Shown one piece after another: positions 1 to 11,524 of a DNA stretch of 64,000 nucleotides. The stretch is from Ustilaginoidea virens. Taxonomy: Eukaryota; Ascomycota; Sordariomycetes; Hypocreales; Clavicipitaceae. The stretch spans positions 4,454,001 through 4,518,000 of the forward strand of contig NC_057319.1 of assembly GCF_000687475.1 (NCBI RefSeq), written 5' to 3'. Below the pieces are notes generated by a model, which worked only from the letters and a program-made list of their open reading frames with translations, did no database searches and was not told where the DNA came from. A program made the position numbers and the translations under genes. Positions within the stretch are counted from its first letter, which is position 1, and each line of letters starts with the position of its first letter.

Positions 1-1
1 C

Positions 2-3000
2 GAACTCGATGCCGTACCCGACGATGAGTTTGGTGACGATTTCGATGGCGACATTGACTTCGACGCGGTGGAATTAGCCGCGACTCAATCTGCTCGTCGC
101 GTGGAACCACCGCCTGTAATTGTACGTAAAAGCTATGCGGCTTCGTCCCACCGTCCGACTTGACTAAAAAAGGTAGAGCAAACAGAGGACCAAAGTAATT
201 CAACGATACTTAGTGACGAGTGTTTTAGAAGGCGACTTCATCGACAAGCATGGAGTATCACGACCCGAGAAGGTTTGCCGAGATTAAACCTCGACCAGGA
301 TTTCCGTCTTGCTGACATTTTCTTTTGGTCTCAGATTCTCATCCTTCAACTCGATCGTTCCAAAATCACGCGAACAGTACACCTCCGGGGTGCTTGGTTT
401 GAGACACCAGCCCGCACTGATTCCTATGTGCATGTTATTGGCACATTCTCATCGCGCGGACAATGCATTATTGATGATTCCAAGAATCTTTTAATCTTGC
501 ATCCTGATCAATTAATATCAGCCACGGTTGTGGCCGATTCGTTTGGATGTTTACGTCGAGCAGTGCTTCAAGATCGTGTAAAAGCAACAAGCGAGGCTTC
601 GCCGCCTCTTGTTTACGGCACAATGCTCCATGAAATCTTCCAGGAGGCACTTTTGGCGAACTCATGGGATCTGCCGTTCCTTGCTAGAATTATTGATCAG
701 ATTGTTCAGAAACATGTGGAGGACTTGTACACCATCAAAGTCGGCTTGCCTACTGCCAGAGAGCATCTCCAGTCAAAAATGACGGAGTTGAGTTCTTGGG
801 CCAAACGCTTTGTTTCATCAAAGCCGCAGGTAAGCAAACGTGCCGTATTCTCCAGCTCGTCATTGTTGTATTGTTGACAGAGCAGCTTCGCTGACGATTG
901 AATGGTAGGCTGATGCAGTTGTGGAAGACCGAAACGGGAAGAAGGCGAACTTGGCCATTACGAAATTGCTTGATGTCGAGGAGCACGTCTGGTCGCCAAT
1001 GTATGGGCTGAAAGGCAACATTGACGCCACTGTCGAGGTAGCCATGACCGATGGCAAGCAGACCCGAACTTTGGCGGTACCGTTCGAGGTCAAAACCGGC
1101 AAAAACGCCAACAGTAGTCACATGGCACAGACAGCACTCTATACCTTGCTGTTGTCTGACCGCTACGACATTGATATCGCATACGGGGTTTTATACTACA
1201 TGGAAACTTCCAAGACGATGCGGATTCCCGCCGTCCAACACGAGCTGCGACACATGATAATGCAACGAAATGAGTTGGCGTGCCATGTCCGAGAAAGGAG
1301 TGTACAGTTGCCTCCAATGTTGCAGAATAAACACATATGCGGCAAGTGCTACGCGAAAACCTCATGTTTCACGTATCATCGCTTGGCAGACAATGGCGAT
1401 GGCGAGACGAGCGGCATGAGGGACAAGTTCGACGAGCTCGTTGGACATTTAACCCAAGCGCATCGGGATTTCTTCATTAAATGGGAGAATCTCCTCACCA
1501 AGGAAGAGAAGGAGAGTCAAAAAACGAAGCGGGAGCTTTGGACCATGACGAGCACTGAGCGTGAGAAACGTTCCCGGTGCTTTTCTGATGTCATCATCGA
1601 GCAAGGATCTGTTTCCGTCGACACCAACAACCCTCGCATCAACCGGTTTCATTACACTTTCATCAAGCGAAATCATCAAGCCGGCTTCTCCTTTATGGAA
1701 TCAGAACTCCATGCTGGCGAGCCCGTGGTCGTGTCGGACGAGGATGGTCATTATGCACTGGCAATCGGGTATGTCACAGCAGCTAGAAAACAAAGCATCA
1801 GCGTCGCGGTGGACAGGCGGCTGCACAATTCCCGGGTGAGGCAAGCCGGTTTCCACGAGGTGGACAACCAGGTGTTTGCCAGCATCATGGACGTGGCCCC
1901 AGAAGGCGCGACGCAAGATGAAGGGCGAGGCAAAATAAAGGAGCCTCCCATTCGCTTTCGTCTAGATCAAGATGAGTTCAGCAACGGCATGGCGACTGTC
2001 CGAAACAACCTGATCCAGATGATGGCCAACGACGTGGCCACGGCTCCCCAACTACGCCGACTGGTTATCGATTTGGCTCCTCCGAGATTCAAGACAGCCT
2101 CAACCCAGTACGCAGTCGCGGGCGGCGAAAGCCTCAACATTGATCAAGTACGCGCCATTGAGAAGGTCATGAGCACCCGAGATTATTCCCTGGTGCTTGG
2201 GATGCCTGGCACTGGCAAGACAACAACGATTGCACACATCATTCGTGCTTTGGCGTCCCAGGGCAAGACTGTGCTTCTGACATCACACACTCACACGGCA
2301 GTTGACAACATCTTGCTCAAGTTGAAGTCGGATAAGCTTGCCATTCTTCGACTCGGGGCACCAGCCAAAGTGCATCCAGATGTTCAGAGCTTTGTCCACC
2401 TGGCCGGACAGCCCAAGAACACCTTTGAAGAGATCAAGGAAGCTTGGCACAACACGCCGATTGTGGCGACGACTTGTCTCGGCATCAACCATCCCGTGTT
2501 TCTTGAAAGGTCGTTTGACTACTGCATCGTGGATGAGGCGTCGCAAATTACTTTGCCCATCTGCGCTGGTCCAATTCGCATGGCGCGCTCCTTTGTCCTG
2601 GTGGGAGACCACAATCAACTGCCTCCAGTAGTGCGAAACGAGGAGGCTCGTGAAGGCGGGCTGGACGTGAGCTTGTTCAAGCTTCTTTCCGATTCTCACC
2701 CGGAAGCCGTTGTAAACCTGGAACATCAGTATCGGATGTGCGAAGACATCATGGCGTTGAGCAACACGTTGATTTACGACGGCAAGCTTCGGTGTGGAAC
2801 TGAAGCGCTCAAAAAGAAGAAGCTTCACATTCCAGACATGGCTGCTCTCTCCGGGATCCATTACGGCGCGTCTTGGCCAAGTCTTGGCGTTACCCCACGA
2901 TCGTTTTGCATCGGCCCTGGACCATCGCGCTGCTGGCTGTACGACCTGCTGGAAAGCGAGGCTCGTGTTCGTTTCGTCAACACCGACACCATCCGCCCAG

Positions 3001-3695
3001 CGGTGCAGGAGGAAGCGCAGGGCAAGCGGATCGTGAATCCTGCCGAGGTACGGGTCGTGTCACAGCTGGTGGACAGCCTTGTCACGGTGGGAATCGCGGC
3101 GTCGGAAATCGGCGTCATGACGCACTACCGAGCGCAGCTGTTCCTGCTGAAGGACAAGCTGAAGAACCACCCGGGGGTTGAGATGCACACCACTGATCGC
3201 TTTCAGGGGCGAGACAAGGAGGTTGTGGTGTTGAGCCTGGTCCGAAGCAACGAAGCATGCAACATCGGGGACCTGCTCAAGGATTGGAGGAGAATCAACG
3301 TCGCCTTCACGCGGGCCAAGACGAAGCTGCTTGTCGTGGGCAGCATGAAGACGCTGAAGCACAGCGGAAAGGAGAACATGCTCAGCCGGTTCATCACGCT
3401 GATGGAGGAGCGAGACTGGATATACGACCTGCCGGGCGATGCGATGGAGAGCCACCGGTTTGAAGAACTACGCACACCAACGACTACCGCGCCCACGACT
3501 GCCGCACCGACGCCAAAGCCCAAGTCTCCGGGAAAGGCGTGGCGGAGGGGGCCGACGAGCCCTGTGGACAAGGAGAATGTCCGACCCGCCGCACGCAAGA
3601 CGGCGAGAATCGGGCAAAGAGCGCTCCTGAAAGGGAGACTGGTCACGCGGGATATTCTAAACGAAATGACGAACGGCGCATATATGGATGTCTAG
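2..3695 (+). CDS. DNA2: DNA replication ATP-dependent helicase/nuclease Dna2 (5' partial)
   Basis: Dna2 trims long 5' flaps during Okazaki fragment maturation and resects DNA ends. The window enters inside the gene; inferred exons are 2-121, 177-272, 335-829 and 909-3695, all phase 0, giving about 1165 C-terminal residues. Exon 2 reads QRYLVTSVLEG, typical of the N-terminal side of the nuclease domain. The RecB-like nuclease shows GLKGNIDATVE and PFEVKTGK (catalytic D and E-x-K). Cysteines for the 4Fe-4S cluster are visible as FGCLRRA near 545 and CGKCYAKTSC near 1340. The SF1 helicase follows, with Walker A GMPGTGKTTT near 2200, Walker B IVDEASQ near 2527 and the late motif NVAFTRAKTK near 3300. 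A short Thr/Pro-rich basic tail ends the protein. The intron 273-334 has a weak GTTTGC donor; the others are ordinary. Identity is certain, the first two introns slightly less so. Confidence 0.95.
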
Positions 3696-3908
3696 AGGCG
3701 GGGAGTTTTTTCCTTTTTTTTTTCTTTTTCTTTTTTTTTTTTTTTGAATATTGTTACGCTGGTTTCATGTTGCTTTTGTGTGTTTGTTTGTTTTTTCTCT
3801 GCAACGGCGCTTCAGTGGTGCAAGTACAATGAATATGGGAAGCAATAGCATGCACGGTCGGCGTATATGAACGGGGTAGCCTAGTGAGAAACTCAACACT
3901 TTTTTGCC
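3696..3908. other. Convergent 3' intergenic region with T-rich tract
   Basis: DNA2 and the BRE4-like gene converge here, only 213 bp apart. A T-rich run lies just after the DNA2 stop (about 3707-3745). It probably holds both 3' UTR ends; no gene is seen. Confidence 0.6.
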
Positions 3909-4630
3909 CTATGATTGATCGTCATGGCAGCCATCTCGTTCATGATGGTCATGGGAGAAAAAGTCGTCATCGAACCTGGAAGAAGCGTCAACCGCGGACC
4001 TGTTGAAAAGCTTGGGACTCAAAAAGAAAAAAAAGGGGGGGGGAACCTTGGGACATGCATGCGTACCCTTGCTCACCCAGAATCATCTTTGCGTACATCT
4101 CGATTTGCTCGAGCTGGTAGACGCATCCCGTCAAGCCCTCGTGGTACGAGAAGCTGTACAAGTCGCTCCACGTCTCTCCGGCACGCAGGGGGTCCGGGGC
4201 CGACGTTGTCTCCAATTGAGCCGTCTTGGCCAGCAGCCGCCTCCGAGCAGCAGCCGCGCTGGGCATGTACGACTGTGCGCGCGTGTTAGCAGCCCGGCAG
4301 CGGCAATGGCCAAATGCCACAGGGGATATATATATGCGCGTGCGTGCGTGCGTGCGTGTATGTGTGTACAGACCGGGACTTTTCGCTGGGACCGCAGCGC
4401 CCCAGCCAGGATGTACAGGTTACCCAGGACGGCGGCTACAGCATCGCGCCGATGGCTGAGCAGCTTCTCGGCCGCAGGGGAGTCGTCTCGAAGAAAGCCC
4501 GGGTTGTAGAACAAGGCGGATTGGCGGACGGCGATGAGGTGGTCGAAAAAGCGCTCGGCGGCCTCGGAGAGGGCGGCGTAGGGGAGGGGCTCGAAGGGGG
4601 CGCGAAGACGGAGCTCGTGGCGGGTGAGGG

Positions 4631-4664
<34 letters not shown>

Positions 4665-7600
4665 GGCGAGCAGTCAGTTGGGCCGTTCTCGACTTTGCAG
4701 TTGTATCTTTTTTGAATGGTGTTGAAGGGGGAGGGAGTTGGTCTTGGGGGGTTTCTTACGAGGAGCTGGCGGATTCGGACGAATCCTTCTCTGAGCCGTC
4801 CCTCGAGGATTTCCGATTCGCGCAGGTCTGCGGCTGTAGGGTCTTTGCCGTCGCTAAAGTAGACGTATCTGGCCACCACGTCTAGCAGACGACAATGGTT
4901 GTTTTAGAGACAGGGACGAGGATGGGTTCGTTGTGTGGGTGCGGCTGTGTCTGGAAACTTACGTCTGTAGAGGATGCTCATGAAATGCAGCATGGAGGAC
5001 AGGGAAAACCTCAGCTCGTGCCTGGCGACAAAGGGCCAAAGCACCCAGTTCACCACGACGGGCACGCAGGCTCCAACGACAAAGGCCAGTCCGTGGAGGA
5101 GAGCTGGCAGGGCAGGTGACGGACCACCACCACCTCCTTGGGCCTGCAGGGTCAAGGAGACGACGGTGAAGGATAGGCACCCCGCGAGGCCGGACCGCTG
5201 ATGGAGAAGATGACAAGATGAGTGAGCCGGACTTGTGGGGGGAGCGGGCAAAGAGACAGCAGCAAGGGTGCACTCGGGCCGCTTACCGGGTGCGAGCTTG
5301 ACGTGTGGCAATAGAGCATGGGGACCATGTACACGGCGGCAAATGCGCCCAGCAGGTACGGATTCCCGTTGCCGGCCACAAGGGCCATGCCGCTCCAGAC
5401 GGCGCCCAGCAGAGCCGCTCCCGACCCGGTGGCGAGGCTTCGCAAACTGCCTCCGGCCCGGGGGTGCATGGCAGCCCAGCTCATGGCGACCGCCCACCAT
5501 GCTTCGTACTCGGTCCACCAGGCCCTGCTCCGGGGGAGGAACGACGGCACCGACAAAAGACACGTCGCGAGACAGACTCGGAAGGCATAGCGGCCTTCGG
5601 TTCCCTGCAGGGCGTGGAGCCCCTTCCACATCCTGTGCCGGATCCTCTGGGGCGTCGATTCGGATCTCGGTGATGTGTTTGGGCCGGGGCTCGTCGCCTG
5701 CGGTGCGTCCCTGCTTGGTTCGGTCGCGTCCCTGGACCCCGTCTCGTGCTCGAGTGCTTCGATGCTGCCAAACGACCGCGCAATGTCGGCAAACGTCCTC
5801 GCGCACGAGGCCACGGCAGCGCCGCCGCCATCATGCCGCACTTGAGCGTTGTTCCGGTGGACCGCTTTGCGGATCGGGTACGACGGGAGGTGCAGCCGTG
5901 GCCGCTGGTCCGACTCTGCCTGCAGTGCGGCGACCTGGTCTGCCAGAGCTTCGACTTTTGCAACGGCTTCGCGCATGTGCCTCGCGAGCAGGAAGAGCTG
6001 CACCGCGTTGGCGTCATGGATCAAGGACGCCGCGGCCGCTGGGCGTCTCGACCCGAGGACATTGGATTCTTCAACATCATAGGCAGCCTTTGCAAGCCTG
6101 GTCCGAACTTGCCACGGCCCGAGGTCTGGAGACACGGCTTGCGGCGGACCCAGGGCTTCTCGATATCCCGACGCATCCATCAAAGCCGCGTCGCATCTCT
6201 GCAGCCCGTCCTTCACGCAACGCAGCAGCTCTTCTGCAGCGGCTCGCAGGGTTCGAATCAAGCCGGCTGCGTGGCGGCATCGGGTCTGGCCGTTCCCACA
6301 AGCCGGCTCACCAAGACGGGCGCTCTTGTGCTCGTCGACCAGGGCGTGGGCGGCCTCGGTCTCAACTGCGGCGGCGCACGTCGGCCCGTCCGCGTACAGG
6401 TGCTGGAAAAGATGGCTTTTGCTCTCCAGCGAGAAGAATGCCCTGACGACAGCTTGCATGGTGTTGCGAACCCGTTCGACCTGCTCCGGCCGGAACCGCG
6501 AGACGGTAACGGCGTTGCGCATGTCACGATGGGCCTCTGAAAGATCAACAAACGCCGCGGCTAGGCGCTGCCTTTGCTTCCTCTGCGGCGACGGGGTGGC
6601 TTCGAGGGTCTCCTGATGGATGCGCGACGGATCAGCATTTCGGATCGGGCTTTGCAAATTGCGATGCGCTACCGACCTGCAGGATGCTTAGTGACCGGTG
6701 CAGCGTTGTCGCGAGAGCTCTCGCGCCAGAATCTGGAAACACGACGACATTGACTACCAAGGAGACGGCTTGGCCAAGAAGCCAGCAGACACCGTAGCCG
6801 CGGAGCTTGCTCCACGCCACTGGCTGTTGACCGTTTGCTGCCGCCAAAGTTACAAACAGGACGGCTATGCCGGCGCACAGCACTGCCTGGTGCGATCGGG
6901 CGAAGAAAGCACGAGCCCAAGCCATGGCCAGCATGAACGACGCCAGCAACACGGCCAGCACGCCGCCGTATCCAGCCCCGGCAGCCAGCGTGGCGGAGGT
7001 GGAAAGCAAGAGACAGAGGGCCCCCCAGCCCAGGCCGACGGCGGTTCCCGCGACGGTGAACACGGCGCCTTCTAGCTGGGCTCCGAGCGTCCTGGCTGGG
7101 TGGTTCAGAACTACGGATACTGCCACCACGTAGTGATGGCGACCGAGCCAGGTGCTCGCGGCCGGAGCCAGGCAGAGCGCGTACGCCGAAACGTACGCCA
7201 GGGATGCTTTGAGCAGTCCGACGCCTGCTCGCGTGGTGGCTACGCGGCGAAGCAGGGAGCCGAGCTCGCGGATTTGCCGACGCACACGGTCCTTGCCCAC
7301 CAGCGGAGACGACTTGCCAAGCTCCCATGGCAAGGCGGCCGCTGCCTGTCCGGAGAGGCGTTGCATGCTGGGGGGGCGAAGGGGTTGGAGGAAAATGGCC
7401 TCGAATAGCCCGTCTCGAAGCTCGGAAACTCCATACGTGTCTTGGTCGAGCTCCACGTCCGCGAGGGCTCGGTCGTTCTGGGCAATTCTCGTGATGGAAC
7501 TACGTCGGCTTGCCTGCCCTCGCTTCGTAGGCTGCCTGAGACGGGTCCCGTCGGAGGAGCTGGCGACGTCTGCAGTAGGGTCGTGGTCATCGTCATCCGC

Positions 7601-7735
7601 CGCGCGACGCGCGCAGGTGTCTTGCTGCAGGCGAGGGCCACGTGAAGCCCTCGGCAGGTTCGCCCGCCTTGCCGCCATCCTTGAGACCGGTTGCTTTGTT
7701 CCGTACGACAAGAACGCTTGTTCCCGAGGAGCCAT
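3909..7735 (-). CDS. BRE4/FUSC-like multi-pass membrane protein (aromatic-acid-exporter type)
   Basis: This is a seven-exon gene: 7735-6677, 6612-5287, 5197-4963, 4881-4760, 4631-4374, 4272-4067 and 3975-3909, about 1090 residues, normal for the fungal family with an ArAE-like N-terminal membrane domain and a BRE4-type C-terminal domain. The protein has a basic Ser-rich N-terminus, a first block of hydrophobic spans (for example GAVFTVAGTAVGLGWGALC), a soluble helical middle, then a second block (ALLGAVWSGMALVAG, LAFVVGACVPVVVNWVLWPF). The C-terminal half contains ILYRHVVARYVYF and NLYILAGALRSQRKVP, typical of the family as I recall it. The last exon encodes an acidic, His-rich tail (DDDFFSHDHHERDGCHDDQS); without that splice the frame reads into a homopolymer. 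Yeast Bre4 is linked to brefeldin A sensitivity and bacterial FUSC proteins to aromatic acid efflux, but the substrate here is unknown. Confidence 0.85.
4633..4662. repeat. (TG)15 microsatellite at a splice acceptor
   Basis: A pure (TG)15 run sits in the intron 4632-4759 of the BRE4-like gene. On the coding strand it is a CA run that directly abuts the acceptor CAG. Confidence 0.9.
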
Positions 7736-8167
7736 TTACCGTTCTTGCCGCATCGTTTTCGCTTCACGGGAGATGACCAGAGAGGGATGCTCTTCACATC
7801 TTCCAGAATTTGACCGTCCACTCCGCCCTCTGCCGACTGCGAGCCGAGATTGCCGCAGAGTCCTTCCAGGCGATCAATGGACAGGCGACGAAGACGCGGG
7901 TTGCCACCGGGTTGCCACCAGGTATCAATGCCGTTCGAGCCACTGCCAAGTCGACGATGGCGAGTTCGGCGAGCAAAAAGGCGGAGCGGGTCAAGCGCCG
8001 TCACGTGACCGCACCCATGATCATTGACTTCTCGTTCCCCGTCCATGGCCTCGTCGTCAACATCTGCCATCATTAAACCTCAAACCACGCCCACGAAGCC
8101 CCTTCACCGACCGATTCACGATCAACCGGCCCGCACTACTGGGTAGGCATACATAGCCATCTATACC
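7736..8167. promoter_or_regulatory. Divergent promoter between BRE4-like gene and complex I subunit
   Basis: This 432-bp region must serve both the minus-strand BRE4-like gene (start 7735) and the plus-strand NADH dehydrogenase subunit (start 8168). I see no clear TATA element. An ORF on the minus strand runs through it to 8073 but its sequence is Arg-rich and unlike a protein, so I do not extend the gene. Confidence 0.5.
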
Positions 8168-8625
8168 ATGGCAATTATTCGGAGTTCCTTCGCGTCTCTG
8201 CGATCGGTTCGATGCGCCCACAAGCCCCTCACCCGGAGAAGCCTGTCCGTATCCACCCGACGTCACGGCGGCGGCCACGGCAACGAGTCACAGTATGATC
8301 CTCCTTCAGGGTGGCTCTGGGGCATCAAGCCTGGCGAGAAGCCCGAGCCCGAAGGCTGGGAATGGCCCATGTACATATTTTGCGGAAGTTTGGTCGCGGC
8401 CGGGGTTGCCCTTGCCTTCAAGCCCGACACATCGTGAGTCCTAGCCCGTGTGCGACAGGCATGGCGACCGAACGTGTCTCTGTCCTGTCAAGCCGAAATA
8501 TTGGGCCGTCTCGCCCCGAAACTAACATGTGCGACAGCGTTTCCACGTGGGCTCTTGAAGAAGCTCGACGGCGGTTAGAAGCCGAGGGTATTATACCGGA
8601 CCCCTCTCAAGGAAAGAAGGAGTAG
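8168..8625 (+). CDS. NADH:ubiquinone oxidoreductase ESSS subunit (NDUFB11-like)
   Basis: This is a supernumerary single-span subunit of the membrane arm of mitochondrial complex I. Exons are 8168-8433 and 8538-8625, joined in phase 2 across a 104-bp intron (GTGAGT...GACAG), giving 117 residues. The N-terminus (MAIIRSSFASLRSVRCAH) is basic and Ser-rich like a mitochondrial presequence. The core reads YDPPSGWLWGIKPGEK then WEWPMYIFCGSLVAAGVALAF, the conserved tryptophan motif and the membrane span. Exon 2 supplies VSTWALEEARRRLEAEG, a matrix- or intermembrane-space-facing helix typical of the family. Length matches fungal homologues. No other reading gives a sensible C-terminus, so the splice is well supported. 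Confidence 0.88.
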
Positions 8626-9095
8626 ATGATGGACTGGAGGTTAGAGTCATGACAGGGTTGCAGCCAGGACCTGGGGGGAACGGATGCTCACGCTGTGACG
8701 TCAAGCGCCAACATGTACATGCTTGCGCTTTTTTTTCTTTTTTCACTCCATTACTTTCCATTTCAGCAATGATAATTTTCTTCGACGGGATGACGCATAG
8801 ATTCTTGCTTTTTCTACATATGTCTATATATAAACATGTTTATTCTACACAGCAATCTGGTTCACGATTCCCGACTCGCAATGTGCTCCTCGATGGCTTC
8901 TGTGGGCTCGTCCGTAATTTCCTTGCCCGCATCAGAGGAGATGAATCCCTCTTGGTGTCCCTGAAACGACGTCGAATTCCGGAAGACGCATAATATTCCA
9001 CAGCAGGGGCTAGAGGAAATCAGCCTTGAAACTTTCGGACCAGCAACTCCGTCGCCTGTTGCTGCGAACTTTTGTCTGTGTTGTCTGTGTCTGAT
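8626..9095. other. Convergent 3' intergenic region
   Basis: This 470-bp stretch lies between the 3' ends of the complex I subunit gene and the aminotransferase gene. It holds T-rich DNA and no supported gene. Confidence 0.6.
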
Positions 9096-10428
9096 TCAAA
9101 TCTTTACGCTCCACTCATGCTCCTCCTCTCCATACTGGATAGCCTCTATCCACTCTTTGATGCGTAGGGCAGTCTCGCCAGACTCCTCCGTTTCCTTGAG
9201 TCCACAGTTAACGTGCTTGCCTTTCCAGGCAATCGTCCTGATGGGGCTAACGATGGCGGCAGTGCCGGCTCCAAATGCCTCAACCAGGCGACCCTGTTGA
9301 GACGCTTCGAAGAGTTCCTTCATGGTGTATTTGCGCTCCGTGACCTTCCATCCCTCTGGGACGAGGCGCTCACGAGCCAATGTCAAGACAGAGTCTCGAG
9401 TGACGCCTTCCAGGATGGTACCGTCAAGTGGAGCAGTAATCAGCTCCTTCTGGCCAGTCTGCTTGTCCTTGATGACAACAAACATGTTCATGGTGCCGAC
9501 TTCGGTGACGTACTCTTCTTCACCAAAGAGCCAGAGGTTCTGCTGGTAGCCGCGGCTGGCGGCCTGGAGCTGAGGAACAATGCAGGGAGCGTAGTTGGCA
9601 CCGAGCTTCTTGTCGCCAACACCGCCGGGCCAAGCCCGAACAGCGTAGTCAGTGGCTTCGAGCGACACGGCCTTGAAACCAGTGGGGTAGTAGGGGCCGA
9701 CGGGGGAAGCAATGACATAGAGCAGCGCAGAGCCAGGGGGCCCGACGCCGAGAGTCTTTTGAGTACCGATCATGGTGGGGCGCAAATATAGCGAGTAGCC
9801 TCGCTGGCTGGGAATGAAGCGCGAGTCCAACTTGGTGAGCCTGCCGATGAGGTCGATGAAGCTGGTGGGTTCAAACGTGGGCAGCGCGATCCGGGCGGCC
9901 GACTTGTTGAGACGAGCCATGTTCTTGTCGGGCCGGAACAGACGGATCTGGCCGTCCTTGTCCTTGTACGCCTTCATACCTTCGAAGCATTCAAACGCAT
10001 AGTGGAACACGCAGGTGGCCGGATCTAGCGAGAGGTTTTGGTACGGAGTGATTTTCGGCTCGAGCCATCCATCATCCTGAGTCCATTCGATAGCAAGCAT
10101 ATGATCTTGACGCTTTCGACGTTAGTGGGGAGGGGAGGGGGGAGGCAAGCGCGGAGAAGAGTGGCAAGCACGGAGCGAGAATCGAGCCGCTGGCACAGCA
10201 CATACCGGTAAACTCTCGACCAAAGACGAGGCTCTCGGGCTTTCTCAGAGGCTTGGGACTAGTTGTCTCGGTAATGGTGAGCTTGGTTGGATCCAAAGGC
10301 TTTTGTTTAGCATCCGAAGCAGCCTCGGCCTTGATACTAAAGCACCGTAGAGGCCGAGCCAACTGGAAAGCCCGTGAGGGCCTTGTGACAGCCCTGGCGG
10401 CGGTCCGCGCGAGAGTGGCGGATCGCAT
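9096..10428 (-). CDS. BAT1: Branched-chain amino acid aminotransferase, mitochondrial type
   Basis: This PLP enzyme transfers the amino group between leucine, isoleucine or valine and 2-oxoglutarate. Exons are 10428-10206 and 10105-9096, joined in phase 1 (EFT-DHMLAIEW), giving 410 residues. The first about 35 residues (MRSATLARTAARAVTR...) are basic, lack acidic residues and look like a mitochondrial presequence. Fold-type IV features are clear: FHYAFECFEGMKAY near the N-terminal third, YLRPTMIGT, the PLP lysine region GDKKLGANYAP, EVGTMNMF and LDGTILEGVTRDS. The ending EWSVKI is compact and complete. It is divergently placed from the SCY1-like gene, and its upstream region carries a perfect CCGGTACCGG site at 10707-10716. 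The symbol follows yeast; whether this genome has a cytosolic paralogue cannot be seen here. Confidence 0.93.
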
Positions 10429-11524
10429 TTGAAAAGCCGGTGTATGTTGTCGAACCGGGTTGGGTTTGGATCCTCTGAGTGAGTCTTGGTGAGTCTTGGT
10501 GAGTGTGCGGAGATAGAGGAGCGAGCACTTCCGTCAGAGCAGGAATCCCACAAGCGGATCGAATCGAGTGACTGGCCGCCAATTGGGCGGATGAGACGAG
10601 TTGGGGCAGGGCAAGAAAGATCAATTGACGCTGTTGTTGTCTTGGCCATAGATGTGCAGTTTTGGTGGATTTAGAATTTAAGGTGCACGATAGCTACGGT
10701 GTGCGACCGGTACCGGCGAAACGGCTGGGTCCATGACTGGTGCGGGTGCGGCCTTGTTGTACAATGTAAATGACAAGCACGCCGTACCCCTGCCGAGTGG
10801 GTACACTGGTACTCTACGGAAACCACCGGGTTTATTGGCTGGCTTGCTGGTCCGCCTTCGGTTGACCGTTGGCAGGATCAGCCAGCCGGATTAGTCCACA
10901 ACAGGCAGGCACCTGATAACGCAGAGTACGCAGTACCGAGTACTTGCCAATCAAATGGGGGGGAGGTACGGACTACTCCGTAGTTCTCGCCGTTGCTGGT
11001 GAGCACGCTGAGGTAAGCGACAGACAACGCACTTGGCCCCACAACAACCACGTGCAGGGCTCGTCATCAGGTTTAGCCCATCCATCGCGGCAACCCCATG
11101 CCATCCATGCCTTATGGTCCGGGATGCACGTCGCAGCAAAAATAAGAAGTAAGTCAAGGCAACATTGCGGCCGTTGATCACATACCAACCCAGGTATGCC
11201 TTGGGCTTCTTTCTTGCCTTCCGTTGTACCCCGCAGCGCGACTGATTATTGCCGCATTTCGGCAGAGAACCGCCTCTTCTTTTGTTTTTGTTGCCAGCCG
11301 AGTTGCTCTCATTAAGCACCAGACCTGGTCTGGCCATCCTTGTCCAACACCAAGTTGACTTCAACTACAAGGTCAGCCCCGTCTCTTTTCAACAGTCAGC
11401 TGCAGCTGCAGCGACGACGGGCCCGTTTGCCGCGCTTCCACCGCGATCCGCACCCTCGTCGCACGACTCGACGACATGATATCATCAAGCCGCTGAAGTC
11501 GCATCATCCGTCAAATTTGGCAAC
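10429..11524. promoter_or_regulatory. Divergent promoter between BCAT and SCY1-like gene
   Basis: This is about 1.1 kb with no supported gene. It contains the Leu3-type palindrome on the aminotransferase side, a GTACGG/CTACTCCGTAG motif near 10966-10984 and pyrimidine-rich DNA before the SCY1-like start, probably its 5' UTR. Confidence 0.6.
10707..10716. promoter_or_regulatory. Leu3-type binding site CCGGTACCGG upstream of BCAT
   Basis: This is a perfect palindromic match to the yeast Leu3 consensus CCGGNNCCGG. It lies 279 bp upstream of the aminotransferase start codon. In yeast Leu3 controls leucine, isoleucine and valine pathway genes including BAT1, so the location fits. Function here is inference. 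Confidence 0.7.

Noticed and set aside
6240..6262. GGTTCGAATC, resembling a tRNA B box
   Set aside because: It lies within a coding exon and no A box or cloverleaf can be drawn around it.
5235..6446. 403-codon plus-strand ORF opposite the BRE4-like gene
   Set aside because: It is Arg/Pro/Ser-rich, as expected for the reverse strand of GC-rich coding DNA, and lies wholly inside the real exon.
7736..8073. Longer N-terminus for the BRE4-like protein
   Set aside because: The upstream frame is shifted relative to the real exon, is Arg-rich and would need an unsupported splice.
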